A stretch of DNA of 64,000 nt. Source: VFMC01 sp050248155. GTDB taxonomy: Bacteria > Actinomycetota > Acidimicrobiia > Acidimicrobiales > Ilumatobacteraceae. Numbering within the stretch: position 1 is the first letter of the stretch; each line of letters opens with the position of its first letter. The DNA lies in NCBI GenBank assembly GCA_050248155.1, contig JBFWSW010000011.1:1-64000 (forward strand), written 5' to 3'. Below the pieces are notes generated by a model. That model made no database searches. It saw nothing but the letters and a program-made list of their open reading frames with translations, and had not been told where the DNA came from. Shown piece by piece: positions 15,447 through 23,877 of this stretch. Both the position numbers and the translations under genes were made by a program.

Positions 15447-16276
15447 TCGTCAGGGTCCCGGGCTCGTCGGCCAACCTCGGGCCGGGCTTCGACACGCTCG
15501 GGATGGCGCTCACGGTGCACCTCGAGGTCGGCGCAGGGGAGCCCCCGGCCGAGGGCCGACCGATCGACGAGCACCATCCAGCCACGATCGCCCATCGTGC
15601 CGCCGGCGGGTCGGGACCGCTGTGGGAGCACTGCGCCATCCCGGTCGGGCGGGGCCTCGGCTTCAGCGGAGCGGCCCGGGTGGGTGGTGCACTGCTGGCC
15701 CGCGCCCAGCAGGCAGGCGGCGAGCCCGGCGAGGTTGCCCGCGCCGACGTGCTCACCCTGGTGAGCGAGCTCGAGGGCCATGCCGACAACGTCGCGGCCT
15801 CGCTGTACGGGGGTGTCGTCGCCACCGCGGCGGGCCGGGTGGCGCGGGTGCCGGTGGCGGTCGACGCGGCCGTGGTCGTCTGGATCCCGTCCGCCGTCAC
15901 CAAGACCGACGAGTCGCGCCGATCCCTCGGGGCGCCGGTGCCCTTCGACGACGTGGTCTTCAACCTGGGGCGCGTCGCGCTGCTCGTCGCCGCCCTGGCG
16001 TCGGGGGACACCGATGCGCTCCGCACGGCCGTCGAGGACCGCGTGCACCAGCCGCTGCGCCTCGACCGCGTCCCCGCCAGCAGGGCGGCGATCGAGGCGG
16101 CCTACGGCGCCGGGGCCTGGGCCGCGTGGCTGTCGGGCAGTGGGCCCACGGTCGCCGCGCTCTGCCCGCCCGCGGCCGCTCCCGCCGTCGCCGCCGCACT
16201 GCCCGCCGGTGGGCACGCGAAGGTCCTGGCCATCGACCTTCCGGGCGCCCAGATCGGACCCCCGTACACTTCTTGA
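15443..16276 (+). CDS. thrB: Homoserine kinase-like GHMP kinase
   Basis: 277 residues, GTG start overlapping the trpD stop. GHMP motif 1 VPGSSANLGPGFDTLGMAL starts at residue 5, and the ATP loop is GRGLGFSGAARVGGAL. ELEGHADNVAASLYGG and LSGSGPTVAALCP complete the set. Motifs 1 and 3 and the EGHxDN segment are those of ThrB. The ATP loop deviates from the common GLGSSAAA, and the protein is about 25 residues shorter than many ThrB proteins. ThrB phosphorylates homoserine for threonine synthesis; another GHMP role cannot be excluded. Confidence 0.75.
   Translation: MIVRVPGSSANLGPGFDTLGMALTVHLEVGAGEPPAEGRPIDEHHPATIAHRAAGGSGPLWEHCAIPVGRGLGFSGAARVGGALLARAQQAGGEPGEVARADVLTLVSELEGHADNVAASLYGGVVATAAGRVARVPVAVDAAVVVWIPSAVTKTDESRRSLGAPVPFDDVVFNLGRVALLVAALASGDTDALRTAVEDRVHQPLRLDRVPASRAAIEAAYGAGAWAAWLSGSGPTVAALCPPAAAPAVAAALPAGGHAKVLAIDLPGAQIGPPYTS
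16265..16270 (+). promoter_or_regulatory. -10 element TACACT for the NYN gene (leaderless)
   Basis: TACACT, inside the end of the thrB-like gene, ends 7 bases before ATG 16278. Confidence 0.5.
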
Positions 16277-16277
16277 C

Positions 16278-17600
16278 ATGGCCGACGGCGACGAGATCCC
16301 CGATCGCGTCGTCGCCAGCGCCCTCGAGTTCGCGGTCGGCATCGCCGCCGCCGGTTCGAAGCTGCGGCCGGCAGTGCCGTATCCCGCCGAGCTGAGGCCG
16401 TACCTCAAGTTCACCAAGCTCCCGCCCAAGGCCTTGCACGAGGTGCGGCGAGCGGTCGAGGCCGACGACGTCTTCCGCAAGCGGCTCGCGACGGTGGCAG
16501 TGGCCGAGCTCGTCGACGACGCCGGGATGGTGTGGCTGCAGCGACCCGACGGCTGGCAGGACCAGTTGATGGCGCTGGCCGGCGAGCAGGCCGACACAGG
16601 ACGACTGGACGCAGGGGCCGAGCTGCGCAAGGCCGACCGGCGACGGGCCGCGGCGGAGGAGTCGGCGCACCGTGCGCTGGCCGAGGTGGAATCCCTGCGG
16701 ATCGAGATCGATCGGCTGCACCAGCTGCACGCCGACACCGAATCCGAGATGGACGAGCTGCGCCGGGAACGCGACGCGCTGCGGGGTGAGGCCGCGGCTC
16801 ACCAAGCCGAGCTCCGCCGGGCCGTCCAGCGCCTCACCGCTGCGCAGGCCAAGGCCGAAGCCCAGCGCGCCGAAGCGGTGGCCGCGCTCGAGCGCGCCGC
16901 CTCGGCCGAGCAGACGCGCGACGAGGTGCTCGCGACGCGCGCCCACGGGATCGCTGCTGCGCCGGCCGAGTCGCCGGCCGAGGTCGTCCTCGCAGGTGCC
17001 GCGTCGGTCGCGGCCGAGCTCGCCCAGCAGGTGCAGCAGGCACGCTCGATGGCAGTCGAGCTGGGTCGGCTGGCGGGACGGTTGGAGTCGCTCGAGCTCG
17101 CCGCGCCGAGCGTGCCCGAACCCAAGGCGCCTCGTCGCCGCCGACGCAGTGAGCGCCAGCCGATCGCCCTGCCCGGGGGCGTCTACGGATCGTCGAGCGC
17201 GGCGACGGAGTTCCTGGTGCGATATCCCGACATGGTCGTCCTGATCGACGGCTACAACGTCGCCAAGCTCGGCTGGCCGCTGCTCGATCTGGAAGCACAG
17301 CGCGAGCGTTGCATCGAGAGCTGCGAGGACGTCGCCCGCCGGTACGGATCGCACATCGCGGTGGTGTTCGACGGCAGCACGGTGCCCGGAGCGTCGGCGC
17401 CGGTCAGGCGGCTCGTTCGAGTGTCGTACTCGCCGGAGGGCGTGATCGCCGACGATGTCCTCCGCGCCGAGGTCGACACGCTGCCCGACGAGGTGCCCGT
17501 GCTGGTGGTCACCAACGACCAGGCCGTGCTGACCGACGTGCGCGCAATGGGCGCGAACACGCTCTCGAGCGACCAGTGGCTCGAGCTCAGCCGCCGCTGA
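16278..17600 (+). CDS. NYN-domain protein with central coiled coil (YacP-like)
   Basis: 440 residues. N-terminal region (1-110) is basic and helical with no named domain recognised. The middle (about 115-285) is a long Ala/Glu/Arg coiled coil. The C-terminus (about 315-440) is a NYN/PIN-like ribonuclease domain: VVLIDGYNVAKLGWP, VVFDGS and VTNDQAVLTDVRA supply the acidic residues expected at the active site. YacP (Rae1) homologues cut mRNA on ribosomes; the long coiled coil seems characteristic of actinobacterial versions. RNA cleavage is inferred from the domain only. Confidence 0.8.
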   Translation: MADGDEIPDRVVASALEFAVGIAAAGSKLRPAVPYPAELRPYLKFTKLPPKALHEVRRAVEADDVFRKRLATVAVAELVDDAGMVWLQRPDGWQDQLMALAGEQADTGRLDAGAELRKADRRRAAAEESAHRALAEVESLRIEIDRLHQLHADTESEMDELRRERDALRGEAAAHQAELRRAVQRLTAAQAKAEAQRAEAVAALERAASAEQTRDEVLATRAHGIAAAPAESPAEVVLAGAASVAAELAQQVQQARSMAVELGRLAGRLESLELAAPSVPEPKAPRRRRRSERQPIALPGGVYGSSSAATEFLVRYPDMVVLIDGYNVAKLGWPLLDLEAQRERCIESCEDVARRYGSHIAVVFDGSTVPGASAPVRRLVRVSYSPEGVIADDVLRAEVDTLPDEVPVLVVTNDQAVLTDVRAMGANTLSSDQWLELSRR

Positions 17601-17646
17601 CCGGTCCGCCGGCCTTCGTGTCACACCGGTGGCGCACGATGTCGAC

Positions 17647-17853
17647 ATGAGCGAGACGCACATCACCATCACCTGCGACAGCTGCGTCATGCGGCACACC
17701 GACGCCTGTGACGACTGTGTCGTCACCTTCCTCTACGAGAAGGACGAGTCGCCGCCGACGGCCGTCGTGCTCGACCTCGAGGAGCAGCGTGCGGTGCGCC
17801 TGCTGGCAGCCGCCGGTCTGATCCCTAGCCTGAAGCATCGTGAGGCCATCTGA
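17647..17853 (+). CDS. Small CxxC protein, function unknown
   Basis: 68 residues. Four Cys in two pairs near the N-terminus, CDSC and CDDC, spaced by about 10 residues, suggest a zinc or Fe-S knuckle. The rest is acidic and then helical. An in-frame GTG at 17629 would add six residues. The last 14 bases overlap the queG reading frame and contain the queG start. No family name known to me. Confidence 0.6.
   Translation: MSETHITITCDSCVMRHTDACDDCVVTFLYEKDESPPTAVVLDLEEQRAVRLLAAAGLIPSLKHREAI
17826..17831 (+). promoter_or_regulatory. -10 element TAGCCT for queG (leaderless)
   Basis: TAGCCT ends 8 bases before GTG 17840 and lies inside the CxxC gene. Confidence 0.5.
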
Positions 17854-18961
17854 TCCGGCGCCCCGAGCCCTCGCGCCCGATCTGGTCGACGAGCTCCGCG
17901 AGATCGCCGCGGCGCACGGCATCACCCACACGGGCGTCGCGCCGGCGACGGTCATGACGCGCGCCCGCGCCGCGCTGGTCGAACGGCACGCCGCGGGGCT
18001 CGACGACACGATGGCCTTCACCTACAAGAACCCGGAACGGTCCACCGACCCGCGCCGGGCGGTGCGCAACGCGCAGGCGCTCTTCGTCGGTGCGCGGCCC
18101 TATCGATCGGTCGAGCCGGATGGGCCGATCGGGGTCGAGATGTCCGGACGAGTGGCCCGCTACTCGTGGGCCGATCACTACGAGCCGCTGCGCGAGGGGT
18201 TGCGTGCCGTCGCCGGGCGCCTGCGCCGCGATCGCTGGAAAGCGGTCGCCTTCGCCGACGACAACTCGGTGGTCGACCGTGAAGCCGCGCACCTCGCCGG
18301 GCTCGGGTGGTACGGCAAGAACGCCAACCTCCTGCTGCCCGGCGCGGGCAGCTGGTTCGTGCTCGGCAGCGTCGTGACGGATGCGCCCCTGCCGGTCGCG
18401 TCCGGCGTCGTCGCCGATGGGTGCGGATCGTGCCGCCGTTGCCTCGACGCGTGCCCGACCGGCGCGATCGTGCAGCCCGGGGTCGTCGATGCGCGGCGGT
18501 GCCTGTCGTGGCTGCTGCAGAAGCCCGGGATCTTCGACCGAGCGCTCCGGCAGGCAGTCGGAGACCGCATGTACGGGTGCGACGACTGCCAGGAGGTGTG
18601 CCCGCCGAGCGTGCGATCGTCCCGGCACGAGGAGCCGTCGACCCCGGGCGAGCCCGAAACCCACGTCGACGTGCTCGCCCTGCTCGACGCAGACGACGAC
18701 GACGTGCTGCGTCGGTGGGAGCGCTGGTACATCAGCGATCGCGACCCACGGTGGCTGCGGCGCAACGCGCTGATCGTGATCGGCAACTCGGGCGTGCGCA
18801 GTGCCCGCGTCCGTGCCGTGCTCGAGCGCTACCTTGCCGCAGATGACCCGGTGCTGCGCGCCCATGCCGTGTGGGCCGCACGGCGGTGCGACCTGGACGA
18901 TCTCCTGCCCGAGTCCGATCCGCATCCCGACGTGCGCCTCGAGCTGACCGCGGCCTTGTGA
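17840..18961 (+). CDS. queG: Epoxyqueuosine reductase
   Basis: 373 residues. Cobalamin and Fe-S enzyme for the last step of queuosine synthesis in tRNA. The N-terminal DUF1730-type domain leads to VVDREAAHLAGLGWYGKN, then two 4Fe-4S motifs, CGSCRRCLDACPTGAI and CDDCQEVCP. The C-terminus has HEAT-like helices (WLRRNALIVIGNSG). No other que gene is nearby; many bacteria salvage queuine or keep queG alone. GTG start set by the TAGCCT element. Confidence 0.93.
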   Translation: MRPSDPAPRALAPDLVDELREIAAAHGITHTGVAPATVMTRARAALVERHAAGLDDTMAFTYKNPERSTDPRRAVRNAQALFVGARPYRSVEPDGPIGVEMSGRVARYSWADHYEPLREGLRAVAGRLRRDRWKAVAFADDNSVVDREAAHLAGLGWYGKNANLLLPGAGSWFVLGSVVTDAPLPVASGVVADGCGSCRRCLDACPTGAIVQPGVVDARRCLSWLLQKPGIFDRALRQAVGDRMYGCDDCQEVCPPSVRSSRHEEPSTPGEPETHVDVLALLDADDDDVLRRWERWYISDRDPRWLRRNALIVIGNSGVRSARVRAVLERYLAADDPVLRAHAVWAARRCDLDDLLPESDPHPDVRLELTAAL

Positions 18962-20079
18962 AGCACCTCCTCGTCACCAACGACTTCCCGCCCAAGATCG
19001 GCGGGATCCAGTCGCTGCTCTGGGAGTGGTGGCGGCGCCTGCCACCCGAGTCGTTCGCCGTCCTCACGTCGCCCTACCGCGGGGCCGCCGAGTTCGACGC
19101 GCAGCAGCCGTTCCACGTCGAGCGCATCCCCGAGCCCGTGCTGCTCCCGCACCCGATCATGGTTCGCCGCATCCACGACATGGCGCGCCGGGTGGGGGCG
19201 GAGCTGATCGTCCTCGACCCCGCCGTACCGCTCGGGATCGTCGGCCCCTCGCTGCACCTGCCGTACGACGTCGTGCTGCACGGTGCCGAGGTCACCGTGC
19301 CCGGCCGCCTCCCGGGCACGAAGCAGGCCTTGGCGCACGTCCTGCGCAACGCCCGGCACGTCGTCGCCGCGGGCGGATATCCCGCCGCTGAGGCCGAGCG
19401 CGCTGCGGGCCGCGCCCTCCCCGTGACGGTCGTACCCCCGGGTGTCGACGTGCAACGGTTCCACCCACTCGACACCGCCGAGCGCGCCGACGCCCGCCGT
19501 CACTTCGGCCTGCCGCCCGACGCCGAGCTCGTCGTCGGCATCAGCAGGCTCGTGCCGCGCAAGGGGTTCGACACCGCCATCCGGGCGGTCGCTCGACTGG
19601 CCGCGACGCGCCCCGGGCTCGTGCTGGCGATCGCCGGCGCAGGCCGCGACGAGGCGCGGCTGCGGCGGCTCGCGGCAGAGCTGCGTGCACCGGTCCGGTT
19701 CCTCGGGCGGGTGTCGAACGCCGACCTGCCTCGCCTGTACGGGTGCGCCGACGTCTTCACGATGCTGTGCCGCAACCGGTGGGGCGGCCTCGAGCAAGAG
19801 GGCTTCGGCATCGTGTTCGTCGAGGCTGCCGCCTGCGGCATCCCGCAGGTCGCGGGTGACAGCGGGGGAGCGGCCGAAGCGGTCGCGGACGGGCAGACGG
19901 GCATCGTCGTCCGGCGCCCCGACGACGTCGACGAGGCTGCGGCCGCGATCGGGACGATCCTCGACGACGGCGAACTGCGCGCCCGCATGGGCACGGCTGC
20001 GCGCCGGCGCGCCGAGCACGAGTTCGCCTACGACGTCCTGGCCCAGCGGTTGGGGCGCTCGCTCGGAGCGCTGGCATGA
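18958..20079 (+). CDS. pimB: GT4 mannosyltransferase, PimB-like
   Basis: 373 residues, GTG start overlapping the queG stop (GTGA). Opens with LLVTNDFPPKIGGIQS, the glycine-rich acceptor loop typical of PimB' and related enzymes. The C-terminal donor site has ISRLVPRKGFDTAIRA and EQEGFGIVFVEAAACGIPQVAGDSGG (EX7E motif). PimB' adds mannose from GDP-mannose to phosphatidylinositol monomannoside on the inner membrane face. With the polyprenol-phosphate-mannose synthase at 31502 it suggests mannolipids. Substrate assignment is by resemblance. Confidence 0.75.
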   Translation: MKHLLVTNDFPPKIGGIQSLLWEWWRRLPPESFAVLTSPYRGAAEFDAQQPFHVERIPEPVLLPHPIMVRRIHDMARRVGAELIVLDPAVPLGIVGPSLHLPYDVVLHGAEVTVPGRLPGTKQALAHVLRNARHVVAAGGYPAAEAERAAGRALPVTVVPPGVDVQRFHPLDTAERADARRHFGLPPDAELVVGISRLVPRKGFDTAIRAVARLAATRPGLVLAIAGAGRDEARLRRLAAELRAPVRFLGRVSNADLPRLYGCADVFTMLCRNRWGGLEQEGFGIVFVEAAACGIPQVAGDSGGAAEAVADGQTGIVVRRPDDVDEAAAAIGTILDDGELRARMGTAARRRAEHEFAYDVLAQRLGRSLGALA

Positions 20080-20089
20080 TGAACGCCTC

Positions 20090-20584
20090 ATGAGCGATCG
20101 AACCCGCCCGTCGACGGCGCTCGTTCGCGCCGATGTGATCGGCACGGGCCTCTTCGCGTTGGCCGTCGCGGTCGGCATCCCCTTCGACGACGAGCGCGCC
20201 GTCCAGGTGACGTTCGGCGTGGTGTCGATGGTGCTGTTCGCCATCGGTGCGGCGGGCTGCCTGTGGGCCTACGTCAGCGCGCTCGACCGGTCGCGCACGG
20301 ACGAGATCGGCGTCGCCAACCTCTACCTCCTCACCGGTCCGACGGCGCCCAAGCCGGTCAAGTTGACCATGACGCTCGCGCTCGTCGCCCAGGTCGCCCT
20401 CGCGTTGCTCGGTGCGATCATCGGTGCGGTCGGACTGTCGGGGAACCAGGTGAACGCACTCGCGTTCGGCATCCTGGTCCCCATGTTCGGGCTCGCCATG
20501 AACGGGTTGTGGGCCGTCCGTCACGGCTCGTTCGGTCCCCGCCTCGATCGGTCCGTCCAACCAACCAACCGCAAGATCGGCTAG
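20090..20584 (+). CDS. Four-helix membrane protein, unknown function
   Basis: 164 residues with four membrane segments (about 12-30, 38-62, 84-110, 116-140) and a basic tail. Ten bases after the pimB-like gene, so probably cotranscribed. No domain recognised. Small integral proteins of this shape are common next to actinobacterial PimB genes in my recollection, but no role can be stated. Confidence 0.7.
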   Translation: MSDRTRPSTALVRADVIGTGLFALAVAVGIPFDDERAVQVTFGVVSMVLFAIGAAGCLWAYVSALDRSRTDEIGVANLYLLTGPTAPKPVKLTMTLALVAQVALALLGAIIGAVGLSGNQVNALAFGILVPMFGLAMNGLWAVRHGSFGPRLDRSVQPTNRKIG

Positions 20585-20587
20585 AAC
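20582..20587 (+). promoter_or_regulatory. -10-like element TAGAAC before the SRPBCC gene
   Basis: TAGAAC includes the stop of the membrane gene and ends 7 bases before ATG 20595. The last base departs from TAnnnT. Confidence 0.4.
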
Positions 20588-20594
20588 AACAGGC

Positions 20595-21029
20595 ATGGCA
20601 GAACAGGCCTCGCAGACCACCACGATCGCAGCCTCCCCCGAGCGCGTGTGGGAGATCGCGGCCGATGTCGAGCGATACCCGGACTGGGTGACCGACGTGA
20701 AGGACGTCGTGGTGCGCGCCCGGGACGAGCTCGGCCGGCCGCTCGAGGTCGAGTTCCGCGCGTCGGCCCTCGGCCGCAGCACCCACTACACGCTGGGGTA
20801 CGACTACGCCTCGGCGCCCGAGGTGATGGCGTGGAAGCTCATCCGCGGCGACATCATGCGCACGCTCGACGGGGCGTACCACTTCTCCGCGACGACCGAC
20901 GGGGGCACCGAGGTCCGCTACGACCTCACGATCGACCTCGTGGTACCGCTCCCGGGGTTCGTCAAGCGCCGCGCCGAGGTGCGCATCCTGAACACGGTCC
21001 GTGAGCTGAAGGCTCGCGCCGAGGCGTGA
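20595..21029 (+). CDS. SRPBCC-superfamily (polyketide cyclase/START-like) protein
   Basis: 144 residues. N-terminal TTTIAASPERVWEIAADVERYPDWVTDVKDV is the usual opening of Coq10/cyclase-type SRPBCC lipid-binding folds. No signal or membrane helix. The end overlaps the glucokinase start (GTGA). Pairing of such a protein with a ROK glucokinase and mannolipid genes is seen in actinomycetes; ligand unknown. Confidence 0.82.
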   Translation: MAEQASQTTTIAASPERVWEIAADVERYPDWVTDVKDVVVRARDELGRPLEVEFRASALGRSTHYTLGYDYASAPEVMAWKLIRGDIMRTLDGAYHFSATTDGGTEVRYDLTIDLVVPLPGFVKRRAEVRILNTVRELKARAEA

Positions 21030-21952
21030 AGCCCGCCGCGGTCGGCATCGACGTCGGGGGCACGAAGTGCCTCGGGATCGCGATCGACCACGACGGGCGT
21101 GTGCTCGACGAGGCGCGCGTCCCGACGCCGACGTCCGACGCCGACGAGCTGATCGCCGCGCTGGCCTCGATCGCACGAGAGCTCCACGCACCCGGCGCCG
21201 TCGGCATCGGCGTGCCCGGGCTGGTCAACCGCGACGGCGTCCTGCTGAAGGCGCCGAACGTGACGGCCGGTCTCATGCTGCCGCTGCGCGAGCGGCTCGA
21301 GCGCGAGAGCGGGCTTCGGGTCGTGGTCGACAACGACAACACGGTCGCGTGCCTCGCCGAGTGGAGGTTCGGCGCGGGGCGGGGGAGCGACGATCTCGTG
21401 CTGGTGGGCATCGGCACCGGCATCGGTGGTGGGTACGTGGCCGGCGGCGCACTGCAGCGTGGCCACCACGGCTTCGCCGGCGAGATCGGGCACATGATCG
21501 TCAAGCCCGATGGCTTGCAGTGCCCGTGCGGACAGCGAGGGTGCTGGGAGCGGTACGCGTCGGGCAGCGGTTTGGGGCATCTCGCCCGGAACGCGGCCCG
21601 GGCGGGCAAGCTCGCCGGCGTCCTCGCGACGGTCGGCAACGTGGCGTCGATCCGCGGTGAGCACATCACTGCTGCCGCCGAGCAGCACGACCCCGAGGCG
21701 CTCGCCGTCGTCGAGACCTTCGCCGGCTGGGTGGCGCTCGGACTCGTGAACCTCACCAACCTGTTCGATCCCGAACGGTTCGTCCTGTCCGGGGGCATCT
21801 CCGCCGACGCCGACCTGTTCCTGCCGCCGATCCGGGCGGCGTTCGAGCGCACGTTGTTCGCATCGGGCCTGCGGCCGCGTCCCGAGCTGCGCTTCGCCGA
21901 CCTCGGCCCGATGGCTGGTGGCATCGGCGCCGCGCTGCTGACGATGTCGTAG
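21026..21952 (+). CDS. glk: ROK-family glucokinase
   Basis: 308 residues. N-terminal ATP motif GIDVGGTKCLGIAID, glucose-binding EIGHMIV, and the ROK zinc motif CPCGQRGCWERYASG are all present. Converts glucose to glucose-6-phosphate. Start GTG overlaps the SRPBCC stop. Ends 8 bases from the convergent pyrophosphatase. Polyphosphate use cannot be judged by eye. Confidence 0.9.
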   Translation: MKPAAVGIDVGGTKCLGIAIDHDGRVLDEARVPTPTSDADELIAALASIARELHAPGAVGIGVPGLVNRDGVLLKAPNVTAGLMLPLRERLERESGLRVVVDNDNTVACLAEWRFGAGRGSDDLVLVGIGTGIGGGYVAGGALQRGHHGFAGEIGHMIVKPDGLQCPCGQRGCWERYASGSGLGHLARNAARAGKLAGVLATVGNVASIRGEHITAAAEQHDPEALAVVETFAGWVALGLVNLTNLFDPERFVLSGGISADADLFLPPIRAAFERTLFASGLRPRPELRFADLGPMAGGIGAALLTMS

Positions 21953-21960
21953 CGACAGCG

Positions 21961-22473
21961 TCAGGCGGTGTGCGTGCGCGCGAAGTTCGCGCGGGCCTCC
22001 TCGATCTCACGCCACGCGGCCTCGCGGCCGTCGATGCCGGCGGTCGACGAGTCCTTGCCGGGCTCGAGCGCCTTGTACACCTCGAAGAAGTGCTGGATCT
22101 CGGCGACCAGCTGTGGCGTGAGGTCGCCGAGATCGTGCACGTCGTTCCACCGTGGCTCGCGCGGCGGCACGCAGATGATCTTCGCGTCCTCGCCGGCCTC
22201 GTCACGCATGTACAGCACGCCGAGCGGCCGGGCATGGACCCAGACGCCGGGGTACACCGGATCCTCGAGCAGGACGAGCGCGTCGAGCGGGTCACCGTCG
22301 CCGCCCAGCGTCTCGGGGATGAAGCCGTAGTCGGCCGGATACGTGGTGGCGGTGAAGAGGCGGCGGTCGAGGAACACGCGTCCGGTCTCATGGTCGATCT
22401 CGTACTTGTTGCGGCTGCCACGAGGGATCTCGATGACCACGTTGATGCACCCGTCGGGCAGGGGGTTCGCCAT
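21961..22473 (-). CDS. ppa: Inorganic pyrophosphatase (family I)
   Basis: 170 residues. Hydrolyses pyrophosphate in the cytoplasm. Signature GDGDPLDALVLLEDP carries the metal-binding Asp residues; IEIPRGSRNKYE and YPADYGFIPET are standard for soluble bacterial PPases. No clear ribosome site or TAnnnT element precedes the ATG. Confidence 0.95.
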   Translation of the reverse strand: MANPLPDGCINVVIEIPRGSRNKYEIDHETGRVFLDRRLFTATTYPADYGFIPETLGGDGDPLDALVLLEDPVYPGVWVHARPLGVLYMRDEAGEDAKIICVPPREPRWNDVHDLGDLTPQLVAEIQHFFEVYKALEPGKDSSTAGIDGREAAWREIEEARANFARTHTA

Positions 22474-22554
22474 CGCCCCATCGTGGCAGACGGGCGGGAG
22501 AGGCGTGCCGCGTGGACGATTTGTAAACGCCGGGACGTTCGGCTCGCGAACTCC

Positions 22555-22560
22555 TAACCT
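22555..22560 (+). promoter_or_regulatory. -10 element TAACCT for alaC (leaderless)
   Basis: TAACCT ends 7 bases before GTG 22568, in the divergent region with ppa. Confidence 0.5.
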
Positions 22561-22567
22561 GTGGCCT

Positions 22568-23773
22568 GTGGATTTCCGCCGCATCAGCAACCTGCCCCCG
22601 TACGTCTTCACGATCATCAACAACTTGAAGATCGAGGCACGGCGAGCAGGCGTCGATGTGATCGACCTGGGGTTCGGCAACCCCGACATCCCGTCGCCGC
22701 AGATCGCGGTCGACAAGCTGGGCGAAGCCGCGCAGATCGCACGCAACCACCGCTACTCGCTCAGCCGTGGCCTGCCCAAGCTGCGCGAGGCGGTTGCCGC
22801 GCTCTACCGACGCAAGTGGAACGTCGAGCTCGACCACGAGCTCGAGATCACCAACACGATCGGGTCGAAAGAGGGCTTCAGCCACCTCATGTGGGTGCTG
22901 CTCGACCGTGGTGACGCCGCCATCGTGCCCAGCCCGAGCTACCCGATCCACATCTACGGGCCGCTGTTCGCCGGCGCCGACCTGCGCCAGGTGCCGATGC
23001 GTCACCTGGCCGATCCGAGGGTGCAGGGCGACTTCACCGGCGACTTCTTCGACAGCCTCACCACCGCCTACGACGTGGGATGGCCCAAGCCGCGGGTGCT
23101 CGTCATCTCGTTCCCGCACAACCCGACCGGCGCGGTGGTCGACCTCGACTTCATGCAGCGCGTCGTCGACTTCTGCCGCGAGCGCGAGATGATCGTCGTC
23201 CACGACTTCGCCTACGCCGACATGGGCTTCGACGGCTACGACCCGCCCAGCATCCTGCAGGCCGACGGTGCGAAGGAGTGCGCGGTCGAGCTGTACTCGA
23301 TGACCAAGAGCTTCTCGATGGCGGGCTGGCGGTGCGCCTTCCTCGTCGGCAACCGCGAGGTCGTCCAGGCGTTGGTCAAGCTGAAGAGCTACCTCGACTA
23401 CGGCACGTTCCAGCCCGTGCAGATCGCGGCGACGGTCACGATGAACGAGGCCGCCGACTTCCCGAGGGAGGTGTGCGCGATCTACGAGAGCCGCCGCGAC
23501 GCGCTCATCGACGGGCTCGCCCGGATCGGCTGGGAGGTGCCCAAGCCGAAGGGCTCGATGTTCGTGTGGGCGCCGATCCCCGAGCCCTATGCCGAGCTCG
23601 ATTCGGTGGAGTTCTGCTCGCTCGTCGTGCGCGAGTGCGAGGTCGCGCTGTCGCCCGGTGTCGGGTTCGGCCCGGGCGGTGAGGGCTTCGCGCGGTTCGC
23701 GCTCATCGAGAACGAACGGCGCATCGCGCAGGGCGTGCGCAACCTGAAGAAGGGCCTCACCAAACTGGGCTGA
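22568..23773 (+). CDS. alaC: PLP-dependent aminotransferase, AlaC-like
   Basis: 401 residues, class I/II aminotransferase. Closely follows the E. coli AlaC pattern: RISNLPPYVF at the start, TIGSKEGFSHLMWVLLDRGD, PSPSYPIHIYGPLFAG, HDFAYADMGFDGY, and the PLP lysine in SMTKSFSMAGWR. AlaC makes alanine from pyruvate with glutamate; LL-diaminopimelate aminotransferase is the closest alternative. GTG start chosen because the reading frame opens with the conserved N-terminus 7 bases after TAACCT. Confidence 0.88.
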   Translation: MDFRRISNLPPYVFTIINNLKIEARRAGVDVIDLGFGNPDIPSPQIAVDKLGEAAQIARNHRYSLSRGLPKLREAVAALYRRKWNVELDHELEITNTIGSKEGFSHLMWVLLDRGDAAIVPSPSYPIHIYGPLFAGADLRQVPMRHLADPRVQGDFTGDFFDSLTTAYDVGWPKPRVLVISFPHNPTGAVVDLDFMQRVVDFCREREMIVVHDFAYADMGFDGYDPPSILQADGAKECAVELYSMTKSFSMAGWRCAFLVGNREVVQALVKLKSYLDYGTFQPVQIAATVTMNEAADFPREVCAIYESRRDALIDGLARIGWEVPKPKGSMFVWAPIPEPYAELDSVEFCSLVVRECEVALSPGVGFGPGGEGFARFALIENERRIAQGVRNLKKGLTKLG

Positions 23774-23863
23774 GGACCGGGCCGAACGCTGGGCCCACGC
23801 TCGGCTGACAGGCGGTTCACGCGCTCGCAACACGGCGGTCACGCCGGCATGCGAGGGCACCGG

Positions 23864-23869
23864 TAGCGT
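23864..23869 (+). promoter_or_regulatory. -10 element TAGCGT for the ACT gene (leaderless)
   Basis: TAGCGT ends 8 bases before ATG 23878. Confidence 0.5.
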
Positions 23870-23877
23870 CCGAGCGG

